64,000 nucleotides of DNA from assembly GCF_023278045.1 (NCBI RefSeq), contig NZ_CP056783.1:1240001-1304000 (forward strand). The letters are read 5' to 3'. Every line of letters begins with the position of its first letter. Positions within the stretch are counted from its first letter, which is position 1. The DNA comes from Flavobacterium sp. K5-23 (GTDB taxonomy: Bacteria > Bacteroidota > Bacteroidia > Flavobacteriales > Flavobacteriaceae). Below are positions 46,296 through 55,999 of the stretch, one piece after another. The notes under the pieces were generated by a model. That model saw nothing but the letters and a program-made list of their open reading frames with translations, was not told the origin of the DNA and searched no databases. The position numbers and the translations under genes are program-made.

Positions 46296-47129
46296 ATGAA
46301 GTGTTCAAAAATCATTGTATTTTCTATTTCTTTTATAGGAATGGTATTTATAAGTTCTTGTAAAAAAGACAGCAATTCGAATGAAATATTTACGTCCGAT
46401 TCTACTTCAGTTTCTTATAGTTATCCAAATGAGCAAGTAGCACATAATATTACTTTTGATTATTTACCTACATCAACGACAAACCAGATTATAAATCATA
46501 AATATTACACGCTATCTTATAGTGAAAAAGACGAACAGCCTGAATGGGTTGGCTATGAATTAAAAGCGAATTATATAGTAAATAATAATTTCAAAAGACC
46601 CTATTTTATTGATGACCCAAAAGTTACCACGGGTTCCGCTGATTGGAGGAATTATAAAAATTCCGGTTACGATAAAGGACACTTATGTCCTGCCGCCGAT
46701 ATGGAATTTGATAAAAATGCTTATAATGAAACGTTCTACACCTCTAATATTTCTCCTCAAGATAGAGGATTCAACGGAGGCGTTTGGAATCGCTTAGAGC
46801 AAAAAACGCGATATTGGGCCTCAATGTATGATGGCGTATATGTTATTACCGGAGGTGTCTTGAAAGGGAGTTTAAAATCTATAGGTAAAGAGAAAGTTAC
46901 AGTGCCTGATTACTTTTATAAAATACTTTTGGATAATTCCAATGGTAAGTATAAAATGATAGCGTTTTTAATGCCTAACAAAAAAAGCGAAAAGCCTTTG
47001 TATTCTTTTGTAGTATCCGTTGATAGTATCGAAAAGCTAACAGGAATAGACTTCTTTCCTAAATTAGAGGATAAGCTTGAAGATAGTTTAGAAAAAAACG
47101 TAAGTTATAATTTGTGGCTTTTTAATTAA
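46296..47129 (+). CDS. DNA/RNA non-specific endonuclease, lipoprotein
   Basis: This 277-residue protein has a lipobox at Cys22 followed by KKDSN. The betabetaalpha-metal nuclease motif DKGHLCPAADM has predicted catalytic His129, and GFNGGVWNRLE provides the metal-binding Asn160. It should degrade DNA and RNA from a membrane-anchored position outside the cytoplasm. It is convergent with rodA. Confidence 0.92.
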   Translation: MKCSKIIVFSISFIGMVFISSCKKDSNSNEIFTSDSTSVSYSYPNEQVAHNITFDYLPTSTTNQIINHKYYTLSYSEKDEQPEWVGYELKANYIVNNNFKRPYFIDDPKVTTGSADWRNYKNSGYDKGHLCPAADMEFDKNAYNETFYTSNISPQDRGFNGGVWNRLEQKTRYWASMYDGVYVITGGVLKGSLKSIGKEKVTVPDYFYKILLDNSNGKYKMIAFLMPNKKSEKPLYSFVVSVDSIEKLTGIDFFPKLEDKLEDSLEKNVSYNLWLFN

Positions 47130-47152
47130 TTAAGTTTATCAGCATTATTTGA

Positions 47153-48388
47153 TTACCACTCATTTACTTTATTGGCATCCATTTTAAGGAAAATAAACAA
47201 TAAAATCGTAAATCCCCATAATCCTGATCCTCCGTAAGAAAAGAAAGGCAATGGCACTCCAATTGTTGGGAATATACCAACAACCATAGCTATGTTTACA
47301 AAAAAGTGGACAAATAATATTCCAGCTACACAATACCCGTAAACCCTGCTGAATTTGGTTTTTTGTCTTTCCGAAAGATAAATAATTCTTAAAAGTAAGC
47401 TTACAAACAGTGCTACGACTACTAGAGAACCTGCGAATCCCCATTCTTCACCTACAGTTGTGAATATGTAATCCGTATGTTGCTCAGGTACAAAACCACC
47501 TTTAGTTTGTGTTCCTTCTAGAAAACCTTTACCTATCCATCCACCAGAACCTATTGCGATTTCAGATTGATTTGTGTTGTAACCGATACCTTTTAAATCT
47601 ACTGTTTTACCTAAAAGGATATTGAAACGATCCCTGTGATGTTGCTTGAAAATATTTTCAAAAACATAATTTACTGACAAAACAAATCCGGATATAAGAA
47701 CAAAAACCATACTGCTTCCCACTATGTTTCTATCAGCTAATCTTGATTTCAAATGAACGATAAGAATAACAAGTAGTGCTAAGAGTATTACATATTGAGG
47801 TTCTAAAACTAGCGTTAATACAAAAAGAAGGATTGCCGAAAAGCCCGTCCATACATACCAAGCCGGAAGACCTTCGCGATATAATACAATAATAAATGTA
47901 CTGTAAATCAATGCGCTCCCTGGATCCGGTTGTGGTAAAATAAGCATTACAGGTAATAACACAATAGCAAGCGCCTGTATCTGTCGGTTAACATCTTTTA
48001 AATTAATCTGTGTATCACTGAGGTATTTGGCTAAAGCCAAAGCGGTAGCTGCTTTTGCAAATTCCGATGGCTGAAGAGTGAAACTTCCAAATCCATACCA
48101 ACATCTTTGTCCGGCAATGGTTTTTCCAAATATAAATAACCCAGCCAGTGACAATAATGAGATTCCGAAAATGATAGTTGCGTATTTTTCGTAAAATTTA
48201 CCATCTACCGCAAGAACGATAAATATTAAAGGAATGGTCAATAAAATGAATATCAACTGTTTTTGATAAGTGTTCTCTATTGAAGAAAAGGAGGAGGAAT
48301 AGATGTTAAGCCACCCCATTATCACTAATAGACTATAGATAATGACACAAGTCCAGTCAAGATTTTTCTTTACACTTTGGTTTTTCAT
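47153..48388 (-). CDS. rodA: Rod-shape protein RodA (SEDS glycosyltransferase)
   Basis: This 411-residue protein has about ten hydrophobic segments and SEDS signatures FGSFTLQPSEFAKAATALALAKYL, cut here as QPSEFAK, and FSYGGSG near the C-terminus. SEDS proteins polymerise peptidoglycan strands with a class B penicillin-binding protein. mrdA is 15 bases upstream. It ends the mre cluster. Confidence 0.94.
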   Translation of the reverse strand: MKNQSVKKNLDWTCVIIYSLLVIMGWLNIYSSSFSSIENTYQKQLIFILLTIPLIFIVLAVDGKFYEKYATIIFGISLLSLAGLFIFGKTIAGQRCWYGFGSFTLQPSEFAKAATALALAKYLSDTQINLKDVNRQIQALAIVLLPVMLILPQPDPGSALIYSTFIIVLYREGLPAWYVWTGFSAILLFVLTLVLEPQYVILLALLVILIVHLKSRLADRNIVGSSMVFVLISGFVLSVNYVFENIFKQHHRDRFNILLGKTVDLKGIGYNTNQSEIAIGSGGWIGKGFLEGTQTKGGFVPEQHTDYIFTTVGEEWGFAGSLVVVALFVSLLLRIIYLSERQKTKFSRVYGYCVAGILFVHFFVNIAMVVGIFPTIGVPLPFFSYGGSGLWGFTILLFIFLKMDANKVNEW

Positions 48389-48403
48389 TTAAATGAATGT
48401 CTT

Positions 48404-50329
48404 TTAATTTGTTTTTGTTGTGTCAATTTTTACAGCTAAGTTTTTTTTCTTAGACAAACTATCTTTTGGAGTTGTTTCAATTGCGTTAGCTTCTTTCATT
48501 CCTCCTAGAATTGCATAGCGATCTCTTAAACTTGTATTTAATATTCTTTTTTCTAAATCAACTCGCGTGATTGTTTTTCTTAAGTGCTTTTCTATCATTA
48601 AACTGGCAATTGGTCCCGCTATCGTGGCCCCATATCCTCCGTTTTCTACTAGAATGGCTATCGCTATCTTTGGGTTATCCTTTGGTGCAAAAGCGACAAA
48701 AATAGAGTGGTCTTTTAATTGAACTCTTTTTCCGCCTATTTTGGCAAAGTTTTCAGCTGTACCTGTTTTTCCACAGATATCAATTCCGGGAACATTTAAA
48801 CCTCTTGCTGTCCCGTGATTATAGACATCAAATAATCCTCTAATCATTGGCTTGAAATATTTCTTGTCAATGGTAGTCTCGTGTTTTTCCGAGAATTTAG
48901 GGTCTATTTTACCTCCTTTAATTTTTTTAATGATGTGAGGAGTGAAATAGTGACCTTCATTGGCTACGGTAGCCATCATATTGGCTAATTGAATAGGCGT
49001 CATTAACACTTCTCCTTGTCCAATAGAATTTGACACAATTGTAGTGCTTCGCCATCCTCCGTTTGGATAAATTCGTTTGTATGTTTTAGAATCTGGTACA
49101 TTTCCTCTTTTCCCTGTTGGTAAATCGTAACCCATAAAATCGCCAAGTCCAAAACTTTTAACGTGGTTGCTCCATACATCTACTGCGTAAGCTGGTTTCA
49201 CATATTTATTGATAGTTCGCATATAAACTGTTGCGAAATAAGTGTTGCAAGAATTATAAATACCATTATTCAAACTATGAGGTCCAAAACCGTGGCATTT
49301 CATAAAACGTCCTCTAGCATAACTAAAACCATGGTGACACATAAATGATGTTTGTTCGTCAATTACCCCTTCTTGTAATCCTATTAATCCAGTTAATATT
49401 TTAAACGGGGAACCAGGCGGGTATTCAGCAAGTAGCCCTCTATCATAAAGTGGCTTTGCAATTGAATCGCGATACAATAAGGTATAGTTTTTTGATCGTT
49501 GTCTCCCTACAAGTATTGAAGGGTCGTACGAGGGAGCGGTAACAAGTGCTAATATTTCGCCTGTTTGAGGTTCGATAGCTACAATACCACCTCTTTTATT
49601 TATCATAAGCTGTTCTCCATATTTTTGAAGTTCGGCATTAATAGTTAAGTAGATGTCTTCTCCTTGTACTGCAATAGTATCGTATTTCCCGTCTTTATAA
49701 GAACCTATTTCTCTGTTGAATTTGTCTTTTTGAATGTATTTTACACCTTTAATTCCGCGTAAAATCTCTTCGTAACTCTCTTCAACACCTTGTCTTCCTA
49801 TTAAGTCTCCACTGTTATAATATGGGTTTTTCTCAATAAGTTTTTCATTAACTTGGGTGATAAACCCAAAAATATTAGCGCCATAATCTACTTCATAATC
49901 ACGTAAAGAACGTTTTTGAAAATAGAAACCTTCAAATTTTCGTATTTTTTCCTGGAATGCGGCAAATTCACTTTTGTTTAGTTGCGGTAAAAAAACAGAT
50001 GGTAAACGAGGACTATAAACTTTCGCTTTAGCTATTTTCTCTATATAATCCTCTTTTGTAATGTTTAGTAATTCACATAACTCAAGGGTGTCGATGGCTT
50101 TTAAATCTCTTGGGATAACCATTATATCATAAGATGCCTGATTAGAAACCATTAGCTTTCCATATCGGTCAAAAATATAACCTCTTTCAGGGTAGTCGTA
50201 TTTTATTTTGATTGCATTGTTTTCTGATTTTAATTTGAAGGTGTCATTAATAACCTGCAAATAAAATATGCGTATTACAAGCAAGGTAGCTGCAACAATG
50301 ATTAAGGAAGGCAGCAAAAGTTTTCTCAT
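48404..50329 (-). CDS. mrdA: Penicillin-binding protein 2 (transpeptidase)
   Basis: This 641-residue protein has one N-terminal membrane segment, a dimerisation region, and a transpeptidase domain with S307-P-F-K310, S360-C-N362 and K521-T-G523. It cross-links peptidoglycan during elongation with RodA and MreBCD. A Cys/His-rich stretch (C331, H332, H333, C345, H346) lies near the position of the zinc site described in E. coli PBP2, but the residues differ. It follows mreD by two bases. Confidence 0.94.
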   Translation of the reverse strand: MRKLLLPSLIIVAATLLVIRIFYLQVINDTFKLKSENNAIKIKYDYPERGYIFDRYGKLMVSNQASYDIMVIPRDLKAIDTLELCELLNITKEDYIEKIAKAKVYSPRLPSVFLPQLNKSEFAAFQEKIRKFEGFYFQKRSLRDYEVDYGANIFGFITQVNEKLIEKNPYYNSGDLIGRQGVEESYEEILRGIKGVKYIQKDKFNREIGSYKDGKYDTIAVQGEDIYLTINAELQKYGEQLMINKRGGIVAIEPQTGEILALVTAPSYDPSILVGRQRSKNYTLLYRDSIAKPLYDRGLLAEYPPGSPFKILTGLIGLQEGVIDEQTSFMCHHGFSYARGRFMKCHGFGPHSLNNGIYNSCNTYFATVYMRTINKYVKPAYAVDVWSNHVKSFGLGDFMGYDLPTGKRGNVPDSKTYKRIYPNGGWRSTTIVSNSIGQGEVLMTPIQLANMMATVANEGHYFTPHIIKKIKGGKIDPKFSEKHETTIDKKYFKPMIRGLFDVYNHGTARGLNVPGIDICGKTGTAENFAKIGGKRVQLKDHSIFVAFAPKDNPKIAIAILVENGGYGATIAGPIASLMIEKHLRKTITRVDLEKRILNTSLRDRYAILGGMKEANAIETTPKDSLSKKKNLAVKIDTTKTN

Positions 50330-50331
50330 CT

Positions 50332-50838
50332 CTATCTTTTGTTAGGCTTGATAAGGTAAATTATAATTATACAGCTTATTATTGTAAATACCGTACTTAA
50401 TAATGTACGAATTAATATATCTAAAATGAAGCTAAATTGAAATGCTTCAAGTATGAATAATGTAAAATGATGTATTATAACTGATAATAATATGAACGAA
50501 AATCGTTCAGGTGTTAATGAATCAACTATTTTAATAGTTTGGTATTCATAACTCAAACCAAATGAAAATTTAAAGATATATGGTCTAAAATAGGCAAGAA
50601 CTAAACAAGCTGTTGTGTGTGTTCCTCCTGAATTAGAAAATAGATCCATAACAATACCAAGCAAAAAGCTTGCCAATAAAAGACCGGATTTATTTCCGTT
50701 TACTGGATATAATATGATAAACAATATATATGGGAAGGGTAATAAGAACCCCATAAAGTTCATATTGTTGAAAATAATAATTTGAACGGCTAACAATAAG
50801 ATGAACCGAAAAATATTGACTAACAAAGTGCTATTCAT
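50332..50838 (-). CDS. mreD: Rod-shape protein MreD
   Basis: This 168-residue protein has about five hydrophobic segments and the MreD position and size. It overlaps mreC by 8 bases (ATGAATAG), so it is translationally coupled. It is an integral membrane partner of MreC. Identity rests mainly on context and topology. Confidence 0.88.
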   Translation of the reverse strand: MNSTLLVNIFRFILLLAVQIIIFNNMNFMGFLLPFPYILFIILYPVNGNKSGLLLASFLLGIVMDLFSNSGGTHTTACLVLAYFRPYIFKFSFGLSYEYQTIKIVDSLTPERFSFILLSVIIHHFTLFILEAFQFSFILDILIRTLLSTVFTIISCIIIIYLIKPNKR

Positions 50839-51655
50839 CTTTATTCCCTTTTTCTAATTTATTAATTTCATCACGATCTTTACTTTTTATGATATAGACA
50901 TGGCCTAAATTAGTCATGTCATTAAATAATTTTATATCAAGTGTGTAGTAATTGGTTTTATTGTCAATGTATATTTTATGGATGGTTCCAATGTTAATGT
51001 TTTCTGGAAAAATAACTGATTGCCCTCCAGTCACAATTGTGTCTCCTTTTCTGACAGAAGCAAGTCTAGGAACATCTATAAGCTGAACAAATCCAGTGCT
51101 TTTTCCATTCCAATTCAGTGAACCAAAATGGTTTGATTTTTTGATTTTAGCATTGATTTGTGACTTGGTGTTCAAAACACTTACCACAGTGGAATATCTC
51201 AATGATGTGTTGTCTATAATCCCTACAATACCAAGGTTGTTTATCACTCCCATATCAGATTTGATGCCTTTTAACGATCCTGAATTCAGTGTTAAATAGT
51301 TTTCATGGACATTATAGGAATTGCGAATTACTTTAGCCACTACGATATCATTGGGTAGTTTAGCTTTGTCTTTTTCAAATTGTGTAATTGCAATACTATC
51401 TTTAGAGTTAAACAACATACTTTTTAATCTTGCATTTTCAACTGCAAGCGCATCGTTTTCTGTTTTAAGATTCAGGTACTCATTGATAGCATTTACCCTT
51501 TCGTAAACTCCGCCACTTAAAAAATTAGCAGAACTGATTACTTTACTTCTGTGAAATGAGTGCGACTGTATTGTGAGCAATAACGAAATGCTTATTAATA
51601 GCAAAAACAGTAGTCTACTACTGTTTTTGTATATAAAATTAAATATTTGCTGCAT
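50831..51655 (-). CDS. mreC: Rod-shape protein MreC
   Basis: This 274-residue protein has an N-terminal membrane segment (about 13-30), a coiled-coil-like helix (about 55-90), and a beta-rich periplasmic domain. GIVGIIDNTSLRYSTVVSV and GDTIVTGG are MreC-type motifs. It links MreB to peptidoglycan synthases. It follows mreB after a 103-base gap with a stem-loop. Confidence 0.92.
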   Translation of the reverse strand: MQQIFNFIYKNSSRLLFLLLISISLLLTIQSHSFHRSKVISSANFLSGGVYERVNAINEYLNLKTENDALAVENARLKSMLFNSKDSIAITQFEKDKAKLPNDIVVAKVIRNSYNVHENYLTLNSGSLKGIKSDMGVINNLGIVGIIDNTSLRYSTVVSVLNTKSQINAKIKKSNHFGSLNWNGKSTGFVQLIDVPRLASVRKGDTIVTGGQSVIFPENINIGTIHKIYIDNKTNYYTLDIKLFNDMTNLGHVYIIKSKDRDEINKLEKGNKDE

Positions 51656-51719
51656 TTCTTGTTTGGTTATTTTGTTTCAGGATATGCTTATTTTACTTTT
51701 TTTATAATTAAATAATTTA

Positions 51720-51753
51720 TAGGACTGGCAATTCCTAAGAACTCACAGTCCTA
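51720..51753 (-). promoter_or_regulatory. Stem-loop between mreB and mreC
   Basis: TAGGACTG (51720-51727) and CAGTCCTA (51746-51753) form a perfect 8-bp stem with an 18-base loop, five bases after the mreB stop. The downstream sequence is AT-rich but lacks a clear T-run. It may be a weak terminator or an RNA-stability element that lets mreB be made in excess. Confidence 0.5.
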
Positions 51754-51758
51754 CTGAT

Positions 51759-52787
51759 TTATTTAATTAAGATACTTTTAAATTTACTGATGTTTTTAAG
51801 CGCCATTCCAGTACCTCGAACTACAGCTCTTAATGGATCTTCGGCGATGTAAACTGGTAAGTCTGTTTTTTGAGAAATTCTTTTGTCTAAACCTCTTAAC
51901 ATAGATCCACCACCTGCAAGGTAAATACCCGTGTTGTAGATATCTGCTGCTAACTCAGGAGGAGTTTGAGATAAAGTTTCCATTACAGCATCTTCAATTC
52001 TTTGGATAGATTTGTCTAATGCTTTAGCAATTTCTCTATAAGATACTTCTACTTGTTTTGGTTTACCGGTAAGTAAATCTCTACCTTGAACTGACATGTC
52101 TTCAGGAGGAGTTTCTAAATCTTCTATAGCGGCACCAATTTGGATTTTTATTTTTTCAGCTGTACTTTCTCCAACAAAAAGGTTGTGTTGAGTACGCATG
52201 TAGTAAACAATATCATTTGTGAAAACATCTCCAGCAATTTTTACTGATTTGTCACACACAATTCCACCTAAAGCAATAACTGCAATTTCAGTTGTACCAC
52301 CACCAATATCAACAATCATGTTTCCTTTTGGTTGCATAATATCAATACCAATACCAATAGCTGCTGCCATAGGTTCGTGTATTAGGTAAACTTCTTTACC
52401 ATTTACTCTTTCACATGATTCTTTTACTGCTCTCATTTCAACCTCAGTAATTCCTGAAGGAATACATACAACCATTCTTAAAGCAGGTGTAAACATTCTT
52501 TTTTTCAATGCCGGTATGCTTTTAATAAACATACTGATCATTTTTTCTGAAGCATCAAAGTCGGCAATTACACCATCTTTCAAGGGTCTTATTGTCTTAA
52601 TGTTTTCATGTGTTTTTCCCTGCATCATGTTGGCTTCTTTTCCAACAGCAATGATTTTACCGGAGATTCTGTCTCTGGCAACAATTGAAGGACTGTCAAT
52701 AACTACTTTATCATTGTGAATGATTAAAGTGTTTGCGGTTCCAAGGTCTATCGCAATATCCTCGGTCATGAAATCAAAAAATCCCAT
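51759..52787 (-). CDS. mreB: Rod-shape actin-like protein MreB
   Basis: This 342-residue protein has the actin-fold motifs DLGTANT (phosphate 1), DIGGGTTEIAVIALGG (phosphate 2) and YLAGGGSML (adenosine). It forms membrane-associated filaments that guide elongation. It has its own likely promoter just upstream and leads the mreBCD-mrdA-rodA cluster. Confidence 0.97.
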   Translation of the reverse strand: MGFFDFMTEDIAIDLGTANTLIIHNDKVVIDSPSIVARDRISGKIIAVGKEANMMQGKTHENIKTIRPLKDGVIADFDASEKMISMFIKSIPALKKRMFTPALRMVVCIPSGITEVEMRAVKESCERVNGKEVYLIHEPMAAAIGIGIDIMQPKGNMIVDIGGGTTEIAVIALGGIVCDKSVKIAGDVFTNDIVYYMRTQHNLFVGESTAEKIKIQIGAAIEDLETPPEDMSVQGRDLLTGKPKQVEVSYREIAKALDKSIQRIEDAVMETLSQTPPELAADIYNTGIYLAGGGSMLRGLDKRISQKTDLPVYIAEDPLRAVVRGTGMALKNISKFKSILIK

Positions 52788-52827
52788 AAGTCTTTTAGGG
52801 GTTTAAAAGTTAAAATTTAATAGCGTA

Positions 52828-52835
52828 CAAAGTTA
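52828..52835 (-). promoter_or_regulatory. -7 box of mreB
   Basis: On the minus strand TAACTTTG matches TAnnTTTG, 40 bases before the mreB start and 7 bases after the purH stop. No TTG is seen at -33. Confidence 0.5.
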
Positions 52836-52841
52836 ATCAAA

Positions 52842-54368
52842 TTAATGCTTAAAATGACGCGTTCCTGTAAATACCATTGCAAGTTTATTTTCATTGCAAT
52901 AATCTATGCTTAATTCATCTTTAATTGACCCTCCTGGTTGAATAACTGCTGTAATTCCTGCTTCTTTTGCAAGAGCTACGCAATCTGGGAAAGGGAAAAA
53001 AGCATCACTTGCCATTACGGCTCCTGTTAAATCAAATTTAAAGTTTTTTGCTTTTTCAACTGCTTGCATTAAAGCGTCAACTCTAGAAGTTTGTCCTGTT
53101 CCAGATGAAATAAGTGTACCGTTCTTAGCAAAAACAATTGTATTTGATTTTGTGTTTTTGCATATTTTAGACGCGAAAATCAAATCATTTATTTCTTGTT
53201 CAGTAGGAGCTGTTAGGGTAACGGTTCTTAAGTCTTCTTTATTGTCTGTGATGTTGTTTTTATCTTGAACTAATAAGCCGTTAAGGCAAGTACGAACTTG
53301 TCTTTGAGGTAAAGCGACTTCATTTTGTACTAAAATGATGCGGTTTTTCTTTTCTTGTAAGATTGCAATTGCTTCAGTATCATATTCTGGAGCTATAACA
53401 ACTTCACAAAATAATTTATTGATTTCAGTTGCAGTAGCAACATCTATTTTTGTGTTTGCGATTAATACACCTCCAAATGCTGATGTAGGATCACAAGCCA
53501 AAGCCACGTTGTATGCCTCGCTAATTGTTTTTCTAGTAGCAAGTCCGCAGGCGTTGTTGTGTTTTAAAATAGCAAATGTAGGTCCGTCGTTTTTGAATTC
53601 ACTTATCAAAGTTACCGCAGCATCTACATCTAGTAAATTGTTGTATGAAAGTTCTTTTCCGTGAAGTTTACTGAAAATTGCGTCAAAATCTCCAAAGAAA
53701 AATCCTTTTTGATGTGGGTTTTCCCCGTATCTTAATATTTGTCCGTTTTCAATACTTTCTTTATAAATTGTTTCATCTGTGTTGAAATAATTAAAGATAG
53801 CTGTGTCGTAATGTGAAGAAACGTGAAAAGCTTTTGTAGCTAATAATTTTCTGTTTTCCAATGTTGTAGCGCCATCTTGATTTGTAATCAAATCTAAAAG
53901 CGTGCTGTATTGATCAACAGATGCAACAATTACTGTATCCTTAAAGTTTTTTGCAGCAGCACGAATTAAAGAAATTCCTCCAATATCTATTTTTTCAATA
54001 ATATCAGACTCACTTGCTCCTGAAGCAACTGTTTTTTCGAATGGGTATAAGTCAACAATCACCAAGTCAATTTGTGGGATGTTGAACTCTTGCATTTGCT
54101 GTACGTCACTTTCGTTATCTTGACGATTTAAGATTCCTCCAAAAATTTTTGGGTGTAAAGTCTTTACTCTTCCTCCTAAAATTGATGGGTAAGAAGTCAC
54201 GTCTTCAACTGGAACTACGGGGATTCCTAAATTTTTTATAAAATCTTCAGTTCCTCCTGTAGAATAAAGTGTAACATTTTGACTGTTTAGTAGTCTTACA
54301 ATTGGTTCAAGACCTTCTTTCGAAAATACTGAAATTAATGCAGATTGAATTTTTTTAGTTGTGTTCAT
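52842..54368 (-). CDS. purH: Bifunctional AICAR formyltransferase/IMP cyclohydrolase
   Basis: This 508-residue protein has an N-terminal MGS-like cyclohydrolase domain (about 1-145, with STGGT and GGRVKTLHP) and a C-terminal AICAR transformylase domain (about 150-508) with K269-H270 in LKHNNACG. It carries out the last two steps of IMP synthesis. It directly precedes mreB. Confidence 0.97.
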   Translation of the reverse strand: MNTTKKIQSALISVFSKEGLEPIVRLLNSQNVTLYSTGGTEDFIKNLGIPVVPVEDVTSYPSILGGRVKTLHPKIFGGILNRQDNESDVQQMQEFNIPQIDLVIVDLYPFEKTVASGASESDIIEKIDIGGISLIRAAAKNFKDTVIVASVDQYSTLLDLITNQDGATTLENRKLLATKAFHVSSHYDTAIFNYFNTDETIYKESIENGQILRYGENPHQKGFFFGDFDAIFSKLHGKELSYNNLLDVDAAVTLISEFKNDGPTFAILKHNNACGLATRKTISEAYNVALACDPTSAFGGVLIANTKIDVATATEINKLFCEVVIAPEYDTEAIAILQEKKNRIILVQNEVALPQRQVRTCLNGLLVQDKNNITDNKEDLRTVTLTAPTEQEINDLIFASKICKNTKSNTIVFAKNGTLISSGTGQTSRVDALMQAVEKAKNFKFDLTGAVMASDAFFPFPDCVALAKEAGITAVIQPGGSIKDELSIDYCNENKLAMVFTGTRHFKH

Positions 54369-54391
54369 TACGTAGTTATAGTTATAAAGTG

Positions 54392-54399
54392 CAAAAATA
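54392..54399 (-). promoter_or_regulatory. -7 box of purH
   Basis: On the minus strand TATTTTTG matches TAnnTTTG, 23 bases before the start codon. Confidence 0.5.
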
Positions 54400-54565
54400 G
54401 TTTATTAAAGTGAAAATTGTCTATTTGAAAATGAGATAATTTTGGAAATAATACACTTATTTGTATTCAAAGGCAATTAATTAGTGTTGGTTGTAATGAA
54501 TCTGTGTTTTATTAGGTTTTTGAATGCAATTTATAGAATTTTACTTTAACAGAAATAATGAGATT

Positions 54566-55816
54566 ATGATAGTTTATTTACGTTTATTGAAAGAGAGTTT
54601 TTCCTTCGCACTGAATGCGTTACGAAGTAATAAGTTGAGAACATTGCTTTCTTTGTTGGGTGTTACCATTGGTATCTTTTCGATTATTGCCGTGCTTGCT
54701 GCCGTAGATTCATTAGACAGAAAAATCACTAAGGATTTAAGCAGTTTAGATAAAAACACTATTTATCTGATGCGCTTTCCATTTGGTCCCACTGATATTC
54801 CGCGATGGAAAAGAGAGCAGTTTCCGGACGTGAAATATGATGAATATACTTATTTGAAGAATTCTCTAAGCAATACAGAACAGGTAGGATATCAGTTTTT
54901 TGTGAGACCTGAAAGTTTAAAGTTTGAATCTAATGTGGTGAGTGATGTAAATGTTGTTCCTGTTTCTTATGAGTTTATTGACATTCAAGGTCTTGATTTC
55001 GAAAAAGGAAGATTTTATAATGAGTCCGAATCTAATTCTGGAACGGCAGTAATTGTTTTGGGTTATGAAATTGCCAAAAGCCTTTTTGGAGAAAGCGAGT
55101 CTTTGGGTAAAAACATCCGTCTGTATGGTCAGCGATTTACTGTAATCGGTGTATTGAAAAAGCAAGGAGCCGGCTTGTTTGGCGATAGCGACGACACATC
55201 GGTTTATCTTCCGGTTAATTTTCTTCGAAAAATGTACGGAGATAACAACGATGCGATGACTCCTGTAATTATTTTAAAACCTAAAAAAGGAATAGATATG
55301 GATGCCTATAAAGCTGAAGTGTCCCAAAAATTAAGGGCTTCCCGTGGTTTGAAAGCAGGGGAAATTGATAATTTCTTTGTTAATGTTTTTTCAGGGGTTA
55401 CTGATTTTATTGACGGTATTTTAGGGCAGATGAATTTTGTGGGTTGGATAATAAGTGGGTTCTCCTTATTAGTAGGCGGATTTGGAATAGCCAATATCAT
55501 GTTTGTTTCAGTCAAGGAACGCACGAATTTGATTGGAATTCAAAAATCATTGGGTGCAAAAAACCGATTTATTTTGTTTCAGTTTCTTTTTGAAGCTATT
55601 ATACTTTCAGTATTCGGCGGGGTAATTGGGTTATTTTTAGTTTGGATAATCTCTGTGATACTGACCAATGCATTAGACTTTGAATTTGTTCTAGGTATGG
55701 GTAATATTCTTCTGGGAACGGGACTGGCTGCTTTGATAGGGTTAATCTCCGGAATCCTTCCCGCCATTACGGCTTCGAAACTGGATCCCGTAGAGGCAAT
55801 CCGAACAGGGATGTAA
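54566..55816 (+). CDS. MacB-like ABC transporter permease
   Basis: The protein has a first membrane segment (LLSLLGVTIGIFSIIAVLAA), a MacB periplasmic core region, and three C-terminal membrane segments in an FtsX domain. It ends with the typical LDPVEAIRTGM. It works with an ATPase not encoded here, in efflux or lipoprotein-related transport. The open frame begins at 54524, but the ATG at 54566 gives the MIVYLRLLKESFSFA start usual for this group. Substrate is unknown. Confidence 0.88.
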   Translation: MIVYLRLLKESFSFALNALRSNKLRTLLSLLGVTIGIFSIIAVLAAVDSLDRKITKDLSSLDKNTIYLMRFPFGPTDIPRWKREQFPDVKYDEYTYLKNSLSNTEQVGYQFFVRPESLKFESNVVSDVNVVPVSYEFIDIQGLDFEKGRFYNESESNSGTAVIVLGYEIAKSLFGESESLGKNIRLYGQRFTVIGVLKKQGAGLFGDSDDTSVYLPVNFLRKMYGDNNDAMTPVIILKPKKGIDMDAYKAEVSQKLRASRGLKAGEIDNFFVNVFSGVTDFIDGILGQMNFVGWIISGFSLLVGGFGIANIMFVSVKERTNLIGIQKSLGAKNRFILFQFLFEAIILSVFGGVIGLFLVWIISVILTNALDFEFVLGMGNILLGTGLAALIGLISGILPAITASKLDPVEAIRTGM

Positions 55817-55855
55817 GATTAGATACTGAAAATAAGTCAAAAAAATAATAGTAAA

Positions 55856-55892
55856 ACGCATTCATATTCATTTATGGATGTGTTTTTTTTCT
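55856..55892 (+). terminator. Terminator of the ABC permease gene
   Basis: AAACGCATTCAT pairs with ATGGATGTGTTT through ten standard and two G-T pairs around an 8-base loop and is followed by a T-run. Confidence 0.7.
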
Positions 55893-55970
55893 TGTTTATA
55901 ATAGATTAAAAAGGGACTCTAAATAAAAACACAAGTTTTGGTTTTTATTTATTTTCAGTTAGTTGTAAAA

Positions 55971-55996
55971 AAAAATCCCGATTGCTCGGGATTTTT
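55971..55996. terminator. Bidirectional terminator next to accD
   Basis: The arms 55971-55981 and 55986-55996 are a perfect 11-bp stem with a TTGC loop. A and T runs flank it on both sides. It ends three bases before the accD stop codon on the minus strand. Confidence 0.88.
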
Positions 55997-55999
55997 CAT

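Noticed and set aside
54524..54565. Upstream ATG of the ABC permease
   Set aside because: The added 14 residues are not typical; the internal ATG gives the usual MIVYLRLLKESFSFA start.
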